Assembly (NCBI GenBank): GCA_002737665.1
Contig: NSIF01000018.1
Location: 1-36,175, forward strand
From: Flavobacteriales bacterium
GTDB lineage: Bacteria > Bacteroidota > Bacteroidia > Palsa-965
Reading direction: 5' to 3'
DNA: 36,175 nt
Below are positions 16,330 to 25,326 of this stretch, piece by piece; position 1 is the first letter of the stretch; every line of letters begins with the position of its first letter. The position numbers and the translations under genes are program-made. The notes under the pieces were generated by a model. It did no database searches and was not told the DNA's origin. It worked only from the letters and a program-made list of their open reading frames with translations.

Positions 16330-17064
16330 TCATCGTTTATTGGGCCATTTATAAATACCAAAACGACCTTTATGATTCTTTTTTTTGCGACTATTTGAAC
16401 TCGATGATACCGCGGATTTATCTGTTGGTAAATACCACTTAACTCCACCAATAAAACTCGTATCGGAAATACTTATAATATCAAATTCTTCCGTCGCAAA
16501 CCGTGACCTACAATCGATAAAATATTTAACATTTTTTCCAAAAGGGTATTCAAATCCAAAGCCAAGGTTTGCTCCAAGCCATTCTTGTTCAATTTTTTTA
16601 CCAGCGAACCATGTATTATTATCATTCACGCTAGGTCCAACAAAAGTCCCCGCCCAATTTAAATAACACAGCCCAAATACAAAACGGAAATTAAGTTTAC
16701 TGGTTGCCATTCGAAAGGCGCAAATTCCATTCAGTTCTGCATTCCATGCAATAATATTCACAAAACCTGGACTTGAATTATGCTTGAAAAAGTAAGTGTA
16801 TTCAGCAGACCAGCTAAACCAGGAACGAGTTGCATACTGTAAACCAATATTTATGCCCGGTTTAAACTTTGAACGAACCTCTTTCCTATTATTAATGACA
16901 GCATACGAAAAAGCTGGGGAAAATTCAATGTGTTTTTTAAACTTAGGTGCAGTTGGAGTAATCCCTAAAATGGTAGCTTGCGCATTTATACAGGAATTAT
17001 TGAATAAGAAAAGAAAAAGAAAATATAAAAATACTTTAGATTTCAATTTAAGCTTACCTTTCAT
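16330..17064 (-). CDS. Probable outer-membrane beta-barrel protein
   Basis: A 244-residue protein with a positively charged N-terminus and a signal peptide ending near residue 29 (SCINAQ-A). The mature part has alternating strands with many aromatic residues (FSWSAEYTYFF, LNFRFVFGLCYLNWAG, VKYFIDCRSRF), typical of an 8- to 10-stranded barrel. It then has a Ser- and Lys-rich tail (about 215-244) that would be atypical for a barrel end. I recognise no family. It is the first gene of a minus-strand cluster that continues into pyrR-pyrB, and the 197 bp upstream (to a divergent gene) should hold its promoter, though I saw no clear box. Confidence 0.65.
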   Translation of the reverse strand: MKGKLKLKSKVFLYFLFLFLFNNSCINAQATILGITPTAPKFKKHIEFSPAFSYAVINNRKEVRSKFKPGINIGLQYATRSWFSWSAEYTYFFKHNSSPGFVNIIAWNAELNGICAFRMATSKLNFRFVFGLCYLNWAGTFVGPSVNDNNTWFAGKKIEQEWLGANLGFGFEYPFGKNVKYFIDCRSRFATEEFDIISISDTSFIGGVKWYLPTDKSAVSSSSNSRKKKNHKGRFGIYKWPNKR

Positions 17065-17231
17065 TTATAGATGTAGTCCGTTTTTAATCAATCTATGGCA
17101 ATAAATGCGCCTTCAAAGCAAATAATGACACAAAAATAGATTCTAAAATTGATTTTGAACCAAATAATCACTTAAATGGCAATAAAAATTTAAATTCGTT
17201 TGAACTTAATCAATTGCTTATTTAATTAGAA

Positions 17232-17263
17232 TTGCAACACGTATAGAAAATTTAGTATTTTTG
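17232..17263 (+). promoter_or_regulatory. Bacteroidota-type promoter of the 17294 lipoprotein gene
   Basis: TTG at 17232-17234, 21 bp spacer, then TATTTTTG at 17256-17263. Both elements and the spacing fit the -33/-7 promoter of Bacteroidota. The ATG follows 30 nt later. Confidence 0.55.
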
Positions 17264-17293
17264 TACAAATCACTTTTAGACCGGACTATTTCT

Positions 17294-18184
17294 ATGAAAC
17301 ATCATTTCCTTTCTGCTTCGCTTTTAATTTCCGCATTAATTCTAAATTCCTGTGGAAATAATAGTACAACAAGTACTGTTGCTGACACTACTTTGGTAGA
17401 TACTAATGCCACAGTAATTGTTGAGAATGCTTTTGACCCAGGTGTTCCTTCGCCTTCTGAAATTTTTGCATTTATGAAAGCTTCTGGTGCATCAAATGTA
17501 AACGCTGAGAATCTCAATTCTCCTGATAACGAAAAAAAATACGACAGCAAGAAAGCACAGTCATTGAACCTTGGCATATATTCGTCCGACCTTTTGTATT
17601 GTGCAACTTTTAATATTAGCAATAAAGTTGTATCTTATTTTGGTACTTGTATGCGTATGGGCGATAAATTAAAAGTTGCAACAAACCTAAGTGATAAAGA
17701 CAAAGACAGAATTAGTAAAAATGCAGGAAATGGGGACTCCTTGGTTGCGATTTCTAATGACCTCTACCTATCGACATTTGAAAATTTGGAAAGCAATCAA
17801 CGTGGGGCAGATTTGACTTTGATGTTAGCTGGTGGTTGGATAGAAAGTGTTTACTTGATGTCGAATACGGTGAAGAACTTTGAAAAAGATAAAAACACAG
17901 CTGAGCGAATCGTAGATCAGAAATTAGCTTTGGAAAATCTTATTGAATTTTCAGCGAAGTACGCAGAAAATGCAGATGTAAAAGGTGTTTCCAGTCAACT
18001 TAGTGAACTGCTTACTATTATGAATGAAGTACAATCTACAGAAAATGTGGCTGTAAAAGCACCACAAAATACTGGAAAAATTATTATTGGAGGTGGTGCA
18101 AAATCAACCCTTTCAAAAGAACAATTCGAAAAAATTAAAACTAAAGTAATTAGCATTAGATCAAGTTTTACAAATGCTCAATAA
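17294..18184 (+). CDS. Lipoprotein of unknown function
   Basis: The start is set at the ATG at 17294, not the TTG at 17261, because the promoter -7 box covers that TTG and because the leader begins here: a hydrophobic segment with lipobox LNSC (Cys20). The protein has 296 residues. After a Thr/Ser-rich linker the mature part is mainly helical and well packed (SLNLGIYSSDLLYCATFN, then many Lys/Glu/Asn residues). I recognise no domain. A helical periplasmic lipoprotein of this kind is often conserved but unnamed in Bacteroidota. The next gene starts 28 bp downstream and is probably co-transcribed. Confidence 0.72.
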   Translation: MKHHFLSASLLISALILNSCGNNSTTSTVADTTLVDTNATVIVENAFDPGVPSPSEIFAFMKASGASNVNAENLNSPDNEKKYDSKKAQSLNLGIYSSDLLYCATFNISNKVVSYFGTCMRMGDKLKVATNLSDKDKDRISKNAGNGDSLVAISNDLYLSTFENLESNQRGADLTLMLAGGWIESVYLMSNTVKNFEKDKNTAERIVDQKLALENLIEFSAKYAENADVKGVSSQLSELLTIMNEVQSTENVAVKAPQNTGKIIIGGGAKSTLSKEQFEKIKTKVISIRSSFTNAQ

Positions 18185-18212
18185 ACCTAAGAATTTACAA
18201 ATAATTATTTCT

Positions 18213-18686
18213 ATGAAAAAATTAACAACCAGTTTCTTATTTTTAGCATTAGTTTCGTTTAACATCTCTCTTTCTTCGCAAACTCCCTGCGTTACCTATC
18301 ATCGCCAAACAACCTGTAGCCAGCGTTCCGAAGGTGGATTTATTTATAATTCGCAATCAAAGAGTGGCCTTTTTGCAAAAGGAACTTCATCCAAATTAAA
18401 AGTAATATTTTATGCCGGATTCGATTATTCTATATCGCTTTGTGCAGACAAGGACCTCGGGCCTCAAATTGGATTGATTCTTACCGATGCAAAAACTGGC
18501 GAAATATTATATGATAATGCTACGAATAACAAATCGGGACACATGGAGTTTTCATGCCAAACAACTCGTAATATAGCAGTTGCAATTACTATTCCTGGTA
18601 GTGGTCCTAACAAAGGACAGACAGCCGATGCCGCTTGTTTGGGTATTCTTATTGAACAGAAAGTCAGTCCAAAAGTTGGGTTCTAA
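18213..18686 (+). CDS. Small secreted protein of unknown function
   Basis: The ATG at 18213 is chosen over one at 18174 (inside the preceding gene) because it starts a good signal peptide (MKKLTTSFLFLALVSFN, cleavage near SLSSQ). The protein has 157 residues and four to six cysteines in the mature part (TPCVTYHRQTTCSQRS, SLCADKD, EFSCQTT, DAACLG), so disulfide bonds are likely after export. It has a beta-sandwich look, and I do not recognise a family. It is followed by a strong terminator-like hairpin, so the two-gene unit from 17294 ends here. Confidence 0.72.
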   Translation: MKKLTTSFLFLALVSFNISLSSQTPCVTYHRQTTCSQRSEGGFIYNSQSKSGLFAKGTSSKLKVIFYAGFDYSISLCADKDLGPQIGLILTDAKTGEILYDNATNNKSGHMEFSCQTTRNIAVAITIPGSGPNKGQTADAACLGILIEQKVSPKVGF

Positions 18687-18709
18687 GACTCCGCTATAAT
18701 TCTATATTA

Positions 18710-18735
18710 AAGTCCTGCTTTTGCGGGACTTTTCA
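18710..18735 (+). terminator. Rho-independent terminator
   Basis: The stem AGTCCTGC (18712-18719) pairs with GCGGGACT (18723-18730), with one G-T pair and a 3-nt loop. Flanking A's pair with the start of the T-rich tract TTTTCATTTTATTT. It closes the 17294-18686 unit. Confidence 0.75.
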
Positions 18736-18759
18736 TTTTATTTGTAAACTAATTTTTTT

Positions 18760-21700
18760 ATGAAATTAAATAAATTATTCTTGATTACTTCAGCTGTACT
18801 ATTAATAGCTGCTACACCTGATAAAGATAAAAAATGGGATGTAAACAATCCTACAGGTACATTCAAGGAAGTTTCGTTTACCGTAGCAGAAGGAACATGG
18901 ATGAATTTGGATCTTAGTCCAGATGGAAAGACTATTGTATTTGATTTACTTGGCGACATTTATGCGATACCATCAACAGGTGGAACAGCAGTTAGTTTAA
19001 AAAGTGGCCACGCATGGCAATGCCAACCTCGATTTAGTCCTGATGGGAAAAACATTTGTTTCACAAGTGATGAAGGCGGTGGAGATAATATTTGGACTAT
19101 GAAAGCAGATGGGTCTGATGCGAAACAAATAACAACTGAAAAGTTCAGACTTTTAAATAATGGTATCTGGTCTGCCGATGGGCAATACATTATTGCAAGA
19201 AAACACTTTAGCTCTACACGCTCAATAGGTGCAGGAGAACTTTGGATGTACCATTTTACAGGTGGTGAAGGAGTACAACTTACTGTAAAGAAAAATAAGC
19301 AGCAAGATGTGAATGAACCGAGTATTACCGGCGACGGAAAATATTTATATTATAGCGAAGACATGTATCCAGGTGGATATTTTCAATACAATAAAGATCC
19401 AAACAATCAGATATATGTAATCAATAGATACGATTTAAAAACTTCGGAAATTACAACTGTTACAGGTGGACCAGGTGGTGCATTTAGACCGCAGGTTTCT
19501 CACGATGGAAAAACACTTGCATTTATTCGTCGTATTCGCGAAAAAACAGTCCTCTTTCTACGAGATTTAGCAACAGGAGAAGAATGGCCTATTCATGATG
19601 ATTTGAGCAAAGACCAGCAAGAAGCATGGTGTATTTTTGGTGTGTATACAGGCTTCAGTTGGAATGCTAACGATAAGCAAATTGTAATTTGGTCAAAAGG
19701 GAAATTGAAAAATATTGACGTCGCATCACAAAAAGTAAGTGATATTCCTTTTACCGTTACCTCATCGCATCATATATACAAGGCAAATAAATTCCCTCAA
19801 ATTGCCGCTCCCGATAACTTCTCCGTAAAAATGATTCGCAATTCAGTAACATCACCAGATGAAAAAACGATAATTTTTAATGCGGTAGGATTTTTATGGA
19901 AAAAACAATTACCAGATGGTGTGCCAGTTCGTTTAACCACAAGTACTGATTTTGAATTTGAACCCTCTTATTCGATAGATGGAACTAAAATCACTTATGT
20001 AAGTTGGAATGATGCAAACACGGGCGCTGTAATGAGCATATCCACAAAAACAGGTAGCACGCCACAGAAAGTAACAATTGAAAAAGGAATTTTTAGAATG
20101 CCATCGTTTTCACCTGATGGAAAATCAATCGTCTTTTGGAAAGAAAGTGGCAATGACCACCAAGGAAATGCTTTCTGTGTAAAACCTGGTATTTATTCTG
20201 TTTCGGCTTCAGGAGGAGAAGCTAATTTTCTTTTTAATGAAGGAGCTGAAAAACCAACCTTTTCCAGTACTGGTAAAAGAATAATTTACTTTTTAGATAA
20301 TGGCGAGGAGAAACAATTAAAATCATTTGACCTCGATAAAAAAACACATTTCACACTTGCCACATCAAAGTACGCATGGGAAATTGTGCCAAGTCCAGAT
20401 AACAATTGGATTGCCTTCCGTGAACTTTTCAAGGTTTATGTTTGTGCATTTCCTCAAAGTGGAAAAGCAATAGAATTAGGGAAAGATATGGGCTCAGTAC
20501 CTGTATCTTGTGTAACAAGAGATGCTGGGCAAAGTGTTCATTGGAGTACCGATAGCAAAAATTTACATTGGACAATGGGCGATTCTTATTTCACACGTGA
20601 AATTTCCAAAACATTTGCATTTATTTCCAATGGAAAAGATTCTATTCCTGGTTTTGATACCACAGGAATTAAAGTTGGTCTTGTAATGCAAAGTGATAAA
20701 CCAAAAGGTATGATTGCTTTTACAAATGCCAGAATCATAAGTGTTGATAAGAATAATACAATAATTGAAAACGGAACAATACTCGTAAAAGAAAATAAAA
20801 TTATAGCTGTTGGAAAAACAGATGACGTTAAAATTCCAACTGGTACAATGGTAATGGATTGTGCAGGAAAAACAATTATGCCTGGATTAGTTGATGTTCA
20901 TGCGCATTTAGGAACCTTTAGACACGGTTTAAGTCCACAAAAGCAATGGAGTTATTTTGCAAATCTTGCGTTTGGTGTAACAACAACACACGATCCTTCT
21001 TCCAATACGGAAATGGTTTTCTCACAAGCGGAGGCAGTGAGAGCAGGAAATATGATTGGTCCAAGAATTTTTTCTACCGGTTGGATTTTATATGGCGCCG
21101 AAGGAGATTTCAAAGCAACTATTAATAGTTATGATGATGCGCGTTCTGCAGTATATCGTACACAGGCCTGCGGTGCTTTTTCAGTAAAGAGTTATAACCA
21201 ACCTAGGAGAGAACAACGTCAACAAGTAATTACGGCTGCCAGAGATTTAAAAATGATGGTTGTTCCAGAAGGCGGTTCTACTTTTTACCACAACATGACA
21301 ATGATTCTTGATGGACATACAGGAATTGAACATAACATTCCAGTTGCGACTGTTTACGATGATGTTGTTAAACTTTGGGCTGCGAGTGAAACTGGATATA
21401 CGCCAACATTAATCGTAAGCTACGGAGCTATGAATGGAGAATGTTATTGGTATGAGCATTCAAATGTTTGGGAAAATAAACGCTTGATGAAATTTTTTCC
21501 AAGAGGCACCATCGATTCAAGATCTAGGCATCGTACCATGTCGCCTGAAGAGGAATATCAAAATGGATTTATTCAAATTTCAAAATCATGCAAAAAATTA
21601 GCTGATGCCGGCGTAAAAGTAAATTTAGGTGCACACGGCCAATTACAAGGCCTTGGAGCTCATTGGGAACTCTGGATGTTGAGTCAAGGTGGAATGACGC

Positions 21701-22023
21701 CAATGCAGGCCATACGCTGTGCTACAATGAATGGTGCGTCGTATATTGGAATGGATGATCAAATTGGATCCATTGAAATTGGTAAACTTGCCGATCTTGT
21801 AATTCTTGACAAAAATCCGTTGGACGATATTCACAACAGTCAATACGTTAAGTATACCATGGTGAATGGACGAATTTATGACGCAGAAACTATGAATGAA
21901 GTTGGTAATTACGACAACAAGCGTTCTAATTTTTGGTGGGAAGCAAATAAATATAGTCCAAGCTTCAATTGGCATGAGGAAAGCCATTCATTTATGGAAG
22001 ATGCTTGTGGTGACCATAATTAA
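18760..22023 (+). CDS. Exported TolB-like propeller / amidohydrolase fusion protein
   Basis: A 1087-residue protein with an N-terminal signal peptide (about 1-19). Residues about 40-620 hold repeated PD40/WD40-like blades (LSPDGKTIVFDL, FSPDGKNICFTS, FSPDGKSIVFWK) as in TolB and the N-terminal domain of DPP-type peptidases. Residues about 650-1060 form an amidohydrolase-superfamily barrel. The metal-binding HxH is His714 and His716 (GLVDVHAHLG), followed by a Lys in FSVKSYNQP, a His in GIEHNIP, and the closing GSIEIGKLADLVILDKNPL segment. The likely role is hydrolysis of a cyclic amide or peptide-like compound outside the cytoplasm; the substrate is unknown. It stands alone between a terminator and recQ. 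Confidence 0.9.
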   Translation: MKLNKLFLITSAVLLIAATPDKDKKWDVNNPTGTFKEVSFTVAEGTWMNLDLSPDGKTIVFDLLGDIYAIPSTGGTAVSLKSGHAWQCQPRFSPDGKNICFTSDEGGGDNIWTMKADGSDAKQITTEKFRLLNNGIWSADGQYIIARKHFSSTRSIGAGELWMYHFTGGEGVQLTVKKNKQQDVNEPSITGDGKYLYYSEDMYPGGYFQYNKDPNNQIYVINRYDLKTSEITTVTGGPGGAFRPQVSHDGKTLAFIRRIREKTVLFLRDLATGEEWPIHDDLSKDQQEAWCIFGVYTGFSWNANDKQIVIWSKGKLKNIDVASQKVSDIPFTVTSSHHIYKANKFPQIAAPDNFSVKMIRNSVTSPDEKTIIFNAVGFLWKKQLPDGVPVRLTTSTDFEFEPSYSIDGTKITYVSWNDANTGAVMSISTKTGSTPQKVTIEKGIFRMPSFSPDGKSIVFWKESGNDHQGNAFCVKPGIYSVSASGGEANFLFNEGAEKPTFSSTGKRIIYFLDNGEEKQLKSFDLDKKTHFTLATSKYAWEIVPSPDNNWIAFRELFKVYVCAFPQSGKAIELGKDMGSVPVSCVTRDAGQSVHWSTDSKNLHWTMGDSYFTREISKTFAFISNGKDSIPGFDTTGIKVGLVMQSDKPKGMIAFTNARIISVDKNNTIIENGTILVKENKIIAVGKTDDVKIPTGTMVMDCAGKTIMPGLVDVHAHLGTFRHGLSPQKQWSYFANLAFGVTTTHDPSSNTEMVFSQAEAVRAGNMIGPRIFSTGWILYGAEGDFKATINSYDDARSAVYRTQACGAFSVKSYNQPRREQRQQVITAARDLKMMVVPEGGSTFYHNMTMILDGHTGIEHNIPVATVYDDVVKLWAASETGYTPTLIVSYGAMNGECYWYEHSNVWENKRLMKFFPRGTIDSRSRHRTMSPEEEYQNGFIQISKSCKKLADAGVKVNLGAHGQLQGLGAHWELWMLSQGGMTPMQAIRCATMNGASYIGMDDQIGSIEIGKLADLVILDKNPLDDIHNSQYVKYTMVNGRIYDAETMNEVGNYDNKRSNFWWEANKYSPSFNWHEESHSFMEDACGDHN

Positions 22024-22053
22024 ATTCGATATTTTTAGTTTATATTTATCTTC

Positions 22054-23955
22054 TTGCAAAATCCCAAAACCATATTAAATCAATATTGGGGGTTCGATAA
22101 TTTTCGTCCACTTCAGGAAGAAATTATAAATAGTATTTTGAATGGACAAGACACATTGGCGCTACTTCCAACAGGTGGTGGAAAATCAATTTGTTTTCAA
22201 GTTCCTGCACTGTGTAAAGATGGCATTTGCATTGTGGTTTCACCACTCATTGCACTGATGCATGATCAAGTTGATAATTTAAAACGTAGAGGGATTCCTG
22301 CTATTGCAATTACATCAGCAATGCGGAAAAGAGAATTAGATATCGCACTCGACAATTGCGTTTATGGTAAAATCAAGTTTTTATACTTATCACCAGAACG
22401 ATTGCAAACAGAACTTGCACGTGTTCGAATAGGTAAGATGAAAGTAAATATGATTGCTGTGGATGAGGCACATTGCATTTCGCAATGGGGCTACGATTTC
22501 CGACCACCCTACTTGCAAGTAGCTGACTTAAGAGAAATTTGTCCGGATGTTCCTGTACTTGCCTTAACTGCAACGGCTATTCCAAAAGTAGTTACTGATA
22601 TACAAGAGCAATTACTTTTTAAAACAAAAAATGTTTTTCAATCAAGTTTTGTACGAAGTAACTTGGCTTATACAGTTAAAAAAACAGAAGATAAAATTTC
22701 TCCGCTTATTAAGCTTTCACAGCAGACAGAAGGCAGTGGAATTGTATATGCACGAAGTAGAAGAAAAACAATGGAAGTAGCGACATTACTTTCTAAAAAT
22801 AATGTTGCCGCCACTTTTTATCATGCTGGACTCTCGCCTGAAGAGCGAACAAAAAGACAGAAGCAATGGTTAACGGGCGAATGTAAAGTTATTGTAGCAA
22901 CTAACGCTTTTGGAATGGGAATAGATAAATCCGATGTTCGTTTTGTTGTTCACCTTGATTTACCCGATAGTCCAGAAGCCTATTTTCAGGAAGCAGGAAG
23001 GGCTGGTCGAGATGGAAAACCGGCAGCAGCGCTATTGTTTTACAACCCCAAGGATATAGATGATTTAGAGCGAAATTTTGAAGCCTCTTTTCCACCATTG
23101 AGTGAAATCAAAAGAACCTACCAAGCACTTTCAAATATGTACGAAGTCCCAGTAGGATCAGGTGCTGGAATGACCTTGATTTTCGATCAAGAAAAATTAT
23201 GCAAAACATATAAGTTAGAAGCAATAAAAGTTTTCCATAGCTTAAATTTTTTAGAGAAGGAAGGATACATAGCTGTCAACGATGCTGTTTTTACTCCTGC
23301 TCGTTTAAAAATGATTACGAATAATGAAACGCTGTACCGATTTCAAGTAGAAAATCCGAAATTGGAGGGATTTATAAAATCACTTTTACGTATGTATGCT
23401 GGTTTGTTCGATGAGTATGTTCGAATAGTGGAAAAGGACATTGCAAAAAGAGCTAGTATGACGGAGTTAGAAGTAAAAAGAGTTCTAAAAGATCTTGAGC
23501 AAAGAGATTTACTTAATTATATACCACAAAATGATCGACCACTTTTTACATTTTTGTTACCCCGTGTTGATGCCAAAAAACTTTATATAGCTCCTGAACA
23601 TTTAATTGAACGAAAGAAAATTACTTCCTTAAGAATTAAAGCAATGATTTCCTACATTTCTGGTGACACTGTTTGTAGGCAGGCACAATTACTTGCCTAT
23701 TTTGGTGAACTGAATGTGGAGCACTGTGGCGTTTGTGATTCGTGTATAAAAAAAACAAGCCATAACAAGAAAATTAGTCGTGATGTAACCACAACTAAAC
23801 TTGTGAAACTACTTAGCTCTTCACCGAAAAAAATTGCAGAGTTGAATGATTTGTTTCCTGAAATATCCACTACTGAGTTAACATTTATTGTTCGACAATT
23901 ACTAGATGCAGGAAGAATAAAGTTTAATACAAAAAGACAATTAACAACAGAATAA
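22054..23955 (+). CDS. recQ: ATP-dependent DNA helicase RecQ (short form, TTG start)
   Basis: A 633-residue superfamily 2 helicase for DNA repair and recombination. The family start ILNQYWGFDNFRPLQEEII is at residues 7-25. Motif I is LLPTGGGKS (37-45), motif II is DEAH (137-140) within AVDEAHCISQWGYDFRP, and motif VI has QEAGRAGRDG. The zinc-binding cysteines lie in the VCRQAQLLAYFG and HCGVCDSC region, followed by a winged-helix segment. No HRDC domain follows, as in many short RecQ forms. The start is a TTG: a stop codon lies 18 bp upstream in frame and no ATG occurs before the conserved N-terminal motif. The preceding stop is 30 bp away. Confidence 0.95.
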   Translation: MQNPKTILNQYWGFDNFRPLQEEIINSILNGQDTLALLPTGGGKSICFQVPALCKDGICIVVSPLIALMHDQVDNLKRRGIPAIAITSAMRKRELDIALDNCVYGKIKFLYLSPERLQTELARVRIGKMKVNMIAVDEAHCISQWGYDFRPPYLQVADLREICPDVPVLALTATAIPKVVTDIQEQLLFKTKNVFQSSFVRSNLAYTVKKTEDKISPLIKLSQQTEGSGIVYARSRRKTMEVATLLSKNNVAATFYHAGLSPEERTKRQKQWLTGECKVIVATNAFGMGIDKSDVRFVVHLDLPDSPEAYFQEAGRAGRDGKPAAALLFYNPKDIDDLERNFEASFPPLSEIKRTYQALSNMYEVPVGSGAGMTLIFDQEKLCKTYKLEAIKVFHSLNFLEKEGYIAVNDAVFTPARLKMITNNETLYRFQVENPKLEGFIKSLLRMYAGLFDEYVRIVEKDIAKRASMTELEVKRVLKDLEQRDLLNYIPQNDRPLFTFLLPRVDAKKLYIAPEHLIERKKITSLRIKAMISYISGDTVCRQAQLLAYFGELNVEHCGVCDSCIKKTSHNKKISRDVTTTKLVKLLSSSPKKIAELNDLFPEISTTELTFIVRQLLDAGRIKFNTKRQLTTE

Positions 23956-24037
23956 TAGAATCTATGGTATTCCATAGGAAACAGAAATCTTGCTTCAATA
24001 AATATTTTCTTTTTAGCTACAAACCCCAAACTCAATC

Positions 24038-24045
24038 TATCTTTG
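24038..24045 (+). promoter_or_regulatory. -7 box 4 nt before the rlmI ATG
   Basis: TATCTTTG, a full match to TAnnTTTG, followed by CAAC and then the ATG at 24050. TTTAG at 24012-24016 is a weak -33 candidate with a 21-bp spacer. A leaderless start is predicted. Confidence 0.5.
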
Positions 24046-24049
24046 CAAC

Positions 24050-25246
24050 ATGGCATTAGAGCGTTCAAAAATTATTCTTTCATCTGGCAAAGATCAATCA
24101 CTTCGCAGGTTTCATCCGTGGGTGTTTTCAGGTGCAATTAAAAAAATTAAAGGTCCTGTTATGGAGGGCGACGTAGTTGATGTTTATTCCAACCAAGATG
24201 AATATTTAGGTACTGGACATATACAAGATGGAACAATTGCAGTTCGTGTTTTTTCATTCGAACAGGTAAATCCAGATATTGAATTTTGGAAAGAAAAAAT
24301 AAGAAAGGCATTTGTCTATAGGAAAAACATTGGCATAGCGGATAATGCTACCACGAATGTTTACCGCCTACTTTATGCAGAAGGAGATGGATTGCCAGGA
24401 TTGATTGTTGATTTTTATAATGGAGTGGCGGTATTACAGGCGCATTCGATAGGCATGCATGTGCAGCGTATAGAAATTGCAAAAGCACTTAAAGAAGTGA
24501 TGGGCGACCAATTAAAAGCCGTTTATGATAAAAGTAGCGAGGCACTCTATCGCAATAAAGAGGGTGCGGGACTTGAAATTCCAAATTCTTATATTTTGGG
24601 TGAGCCACAAGGAATAGGAGAAGTGATTGAAAACGGAAATCGATTTTATGTGGATTGGGAGAATGGACAAAAAACAGGTTTTTTTGTGGACCAACGAGAT
24701 AACCGTGCGCTTGTGGCAAAGTATGCAAAAGACAAATCAGTATGTAATACATTTTGTTATACAGGAGGATTTTCAGTTTACGCTGCATTAGCTGGAGCAA
24801 AAGAAGTTCATAGTGTTGATTCTTCTAAGAAAGCCATGGCGCTAACAGATCAGAATATAGACTTAAATGGAATCAAAAACCATACTTCTTTTGTTATGGA
24901 TACGTTTGATTTTTTGAAGGACAAAGACAACCAATACGATCTTATTATTCTTGACCCTCCAGCTTTTGCTAAGCACATGAGTGCAAAACACAATGCAGTG
25001 ATGGGTTACAAACGATTGAACGCTGAGGCAATTAGAATAATAAAACCAGGTGGTATTCTTTTTACATTTTCGTGTTCGCAGGTTGTGGACAGACGTTTAT
25101 TTTTCGATACAATTATGTCAGCAGCAATTGTGGCAAAAAGAAATGTACGCGTAATTCATCACATGACTCAACCAGCCGACCACCCCGTAAATATTTTTCA
25201 TCCTGAAGGAGAGTATTTAAAAGGACTCGTTGTTTATGTAGAATAA
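24050..25246 (+). CDS. rlmI: RlmI-like 23S rRNA (cytosine-5) methyltransferase
   Basis: A 398-residue class I SAM-dependent methyltransferase. Residues about 1-75 form a PUA RNA-binding domain (ALERSKIILSSGKDQSLRRF near the start, HPWVFSGAIKK). A central EEHEE-like domain follows. The SAM-binding Rossmann domain has NTFCYTGGFSVYAALAGA, and the catalytic motifs DPPAF (302-306) and SCS with Cys342 are present. E. coli RlmI makes m5C1962 in 23S rRNA; the same product is likely here, though close paralogues exist. Length matches RlmI. A -7 box just 4 nt before the ATG suggests a leaderless mRNA. Confidence 0.9.
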   Translation: MALERSKIILSSGKDQSLRRFHPWVFSGAIKKIKGPVMEGDVVDVYSNQDEYLGTGHIQDGTIAVRVFSFEQVNPDIEFWKEKIRKAFVYRKNIGIADNATTNVYRLLYAEGDGLPGLIVDFYNGVAVLQAHSIGMHVQRIEIAKALKEVMGDQLKAVYDKSSEALYRNKEGAGLEIPNSYILGEPQGIGEVIENGNRFYVDWENGQKTGFFVDQRDNRALVAKYAKDKSVCNTFCYTGGFSVYAALAGAKEVHSVDSSKKAMALTDQNIDLNGIKNHTSFVMDTFDFLKDKDNQYDLIILDPPAFAKHMSAKHNAVMGYKRLNAEAIRIIKPGGILFTFSCSQVVDRRLFFDTIMSAAIVAKRNVRVIHHMTQPADHPVNIFHPEGEYLKGLVVYVE

Positions 25247-25300
25247 ACTTCGATACGCCTCGCTGGAAAAACGCGAGTCTACTCAGTCTGACAAGGTTAT
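25247..25300. repeat. Possible interspersed intergenic repeat with hairpin
   Basis: The gap between rlmI and the DASS gene is more GC-rich than nearby gaps. It holds CTTCGATACGCCTCGC, a 5-bp hairpin stem CTCGC/GCGAG (25259-25263 and 25273-25277), and then CTACTCAGTCTGACA. Sequences with CTTCGA near one end and CTCAGTCTGACA near the other occur, from memory, as repeated intergenic elements in Bacteroidota; only one copy is visible here, so this is unverified. It could also serve the convergent genes as a weak terminator, although no T-tract follows. Confidence 0.4.
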
Positions 25301-25326
25301 CATTTCAGTTCATTCGCAATACGTAT

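Noticed and set aside
17261-17293. Upstream TTG start for the 17294 lipoprotein
   Set aside because: The TTG falls in the -7 promoter box and the added residues precede the signal peptide. The ATG at 17294 begins the leader directly.
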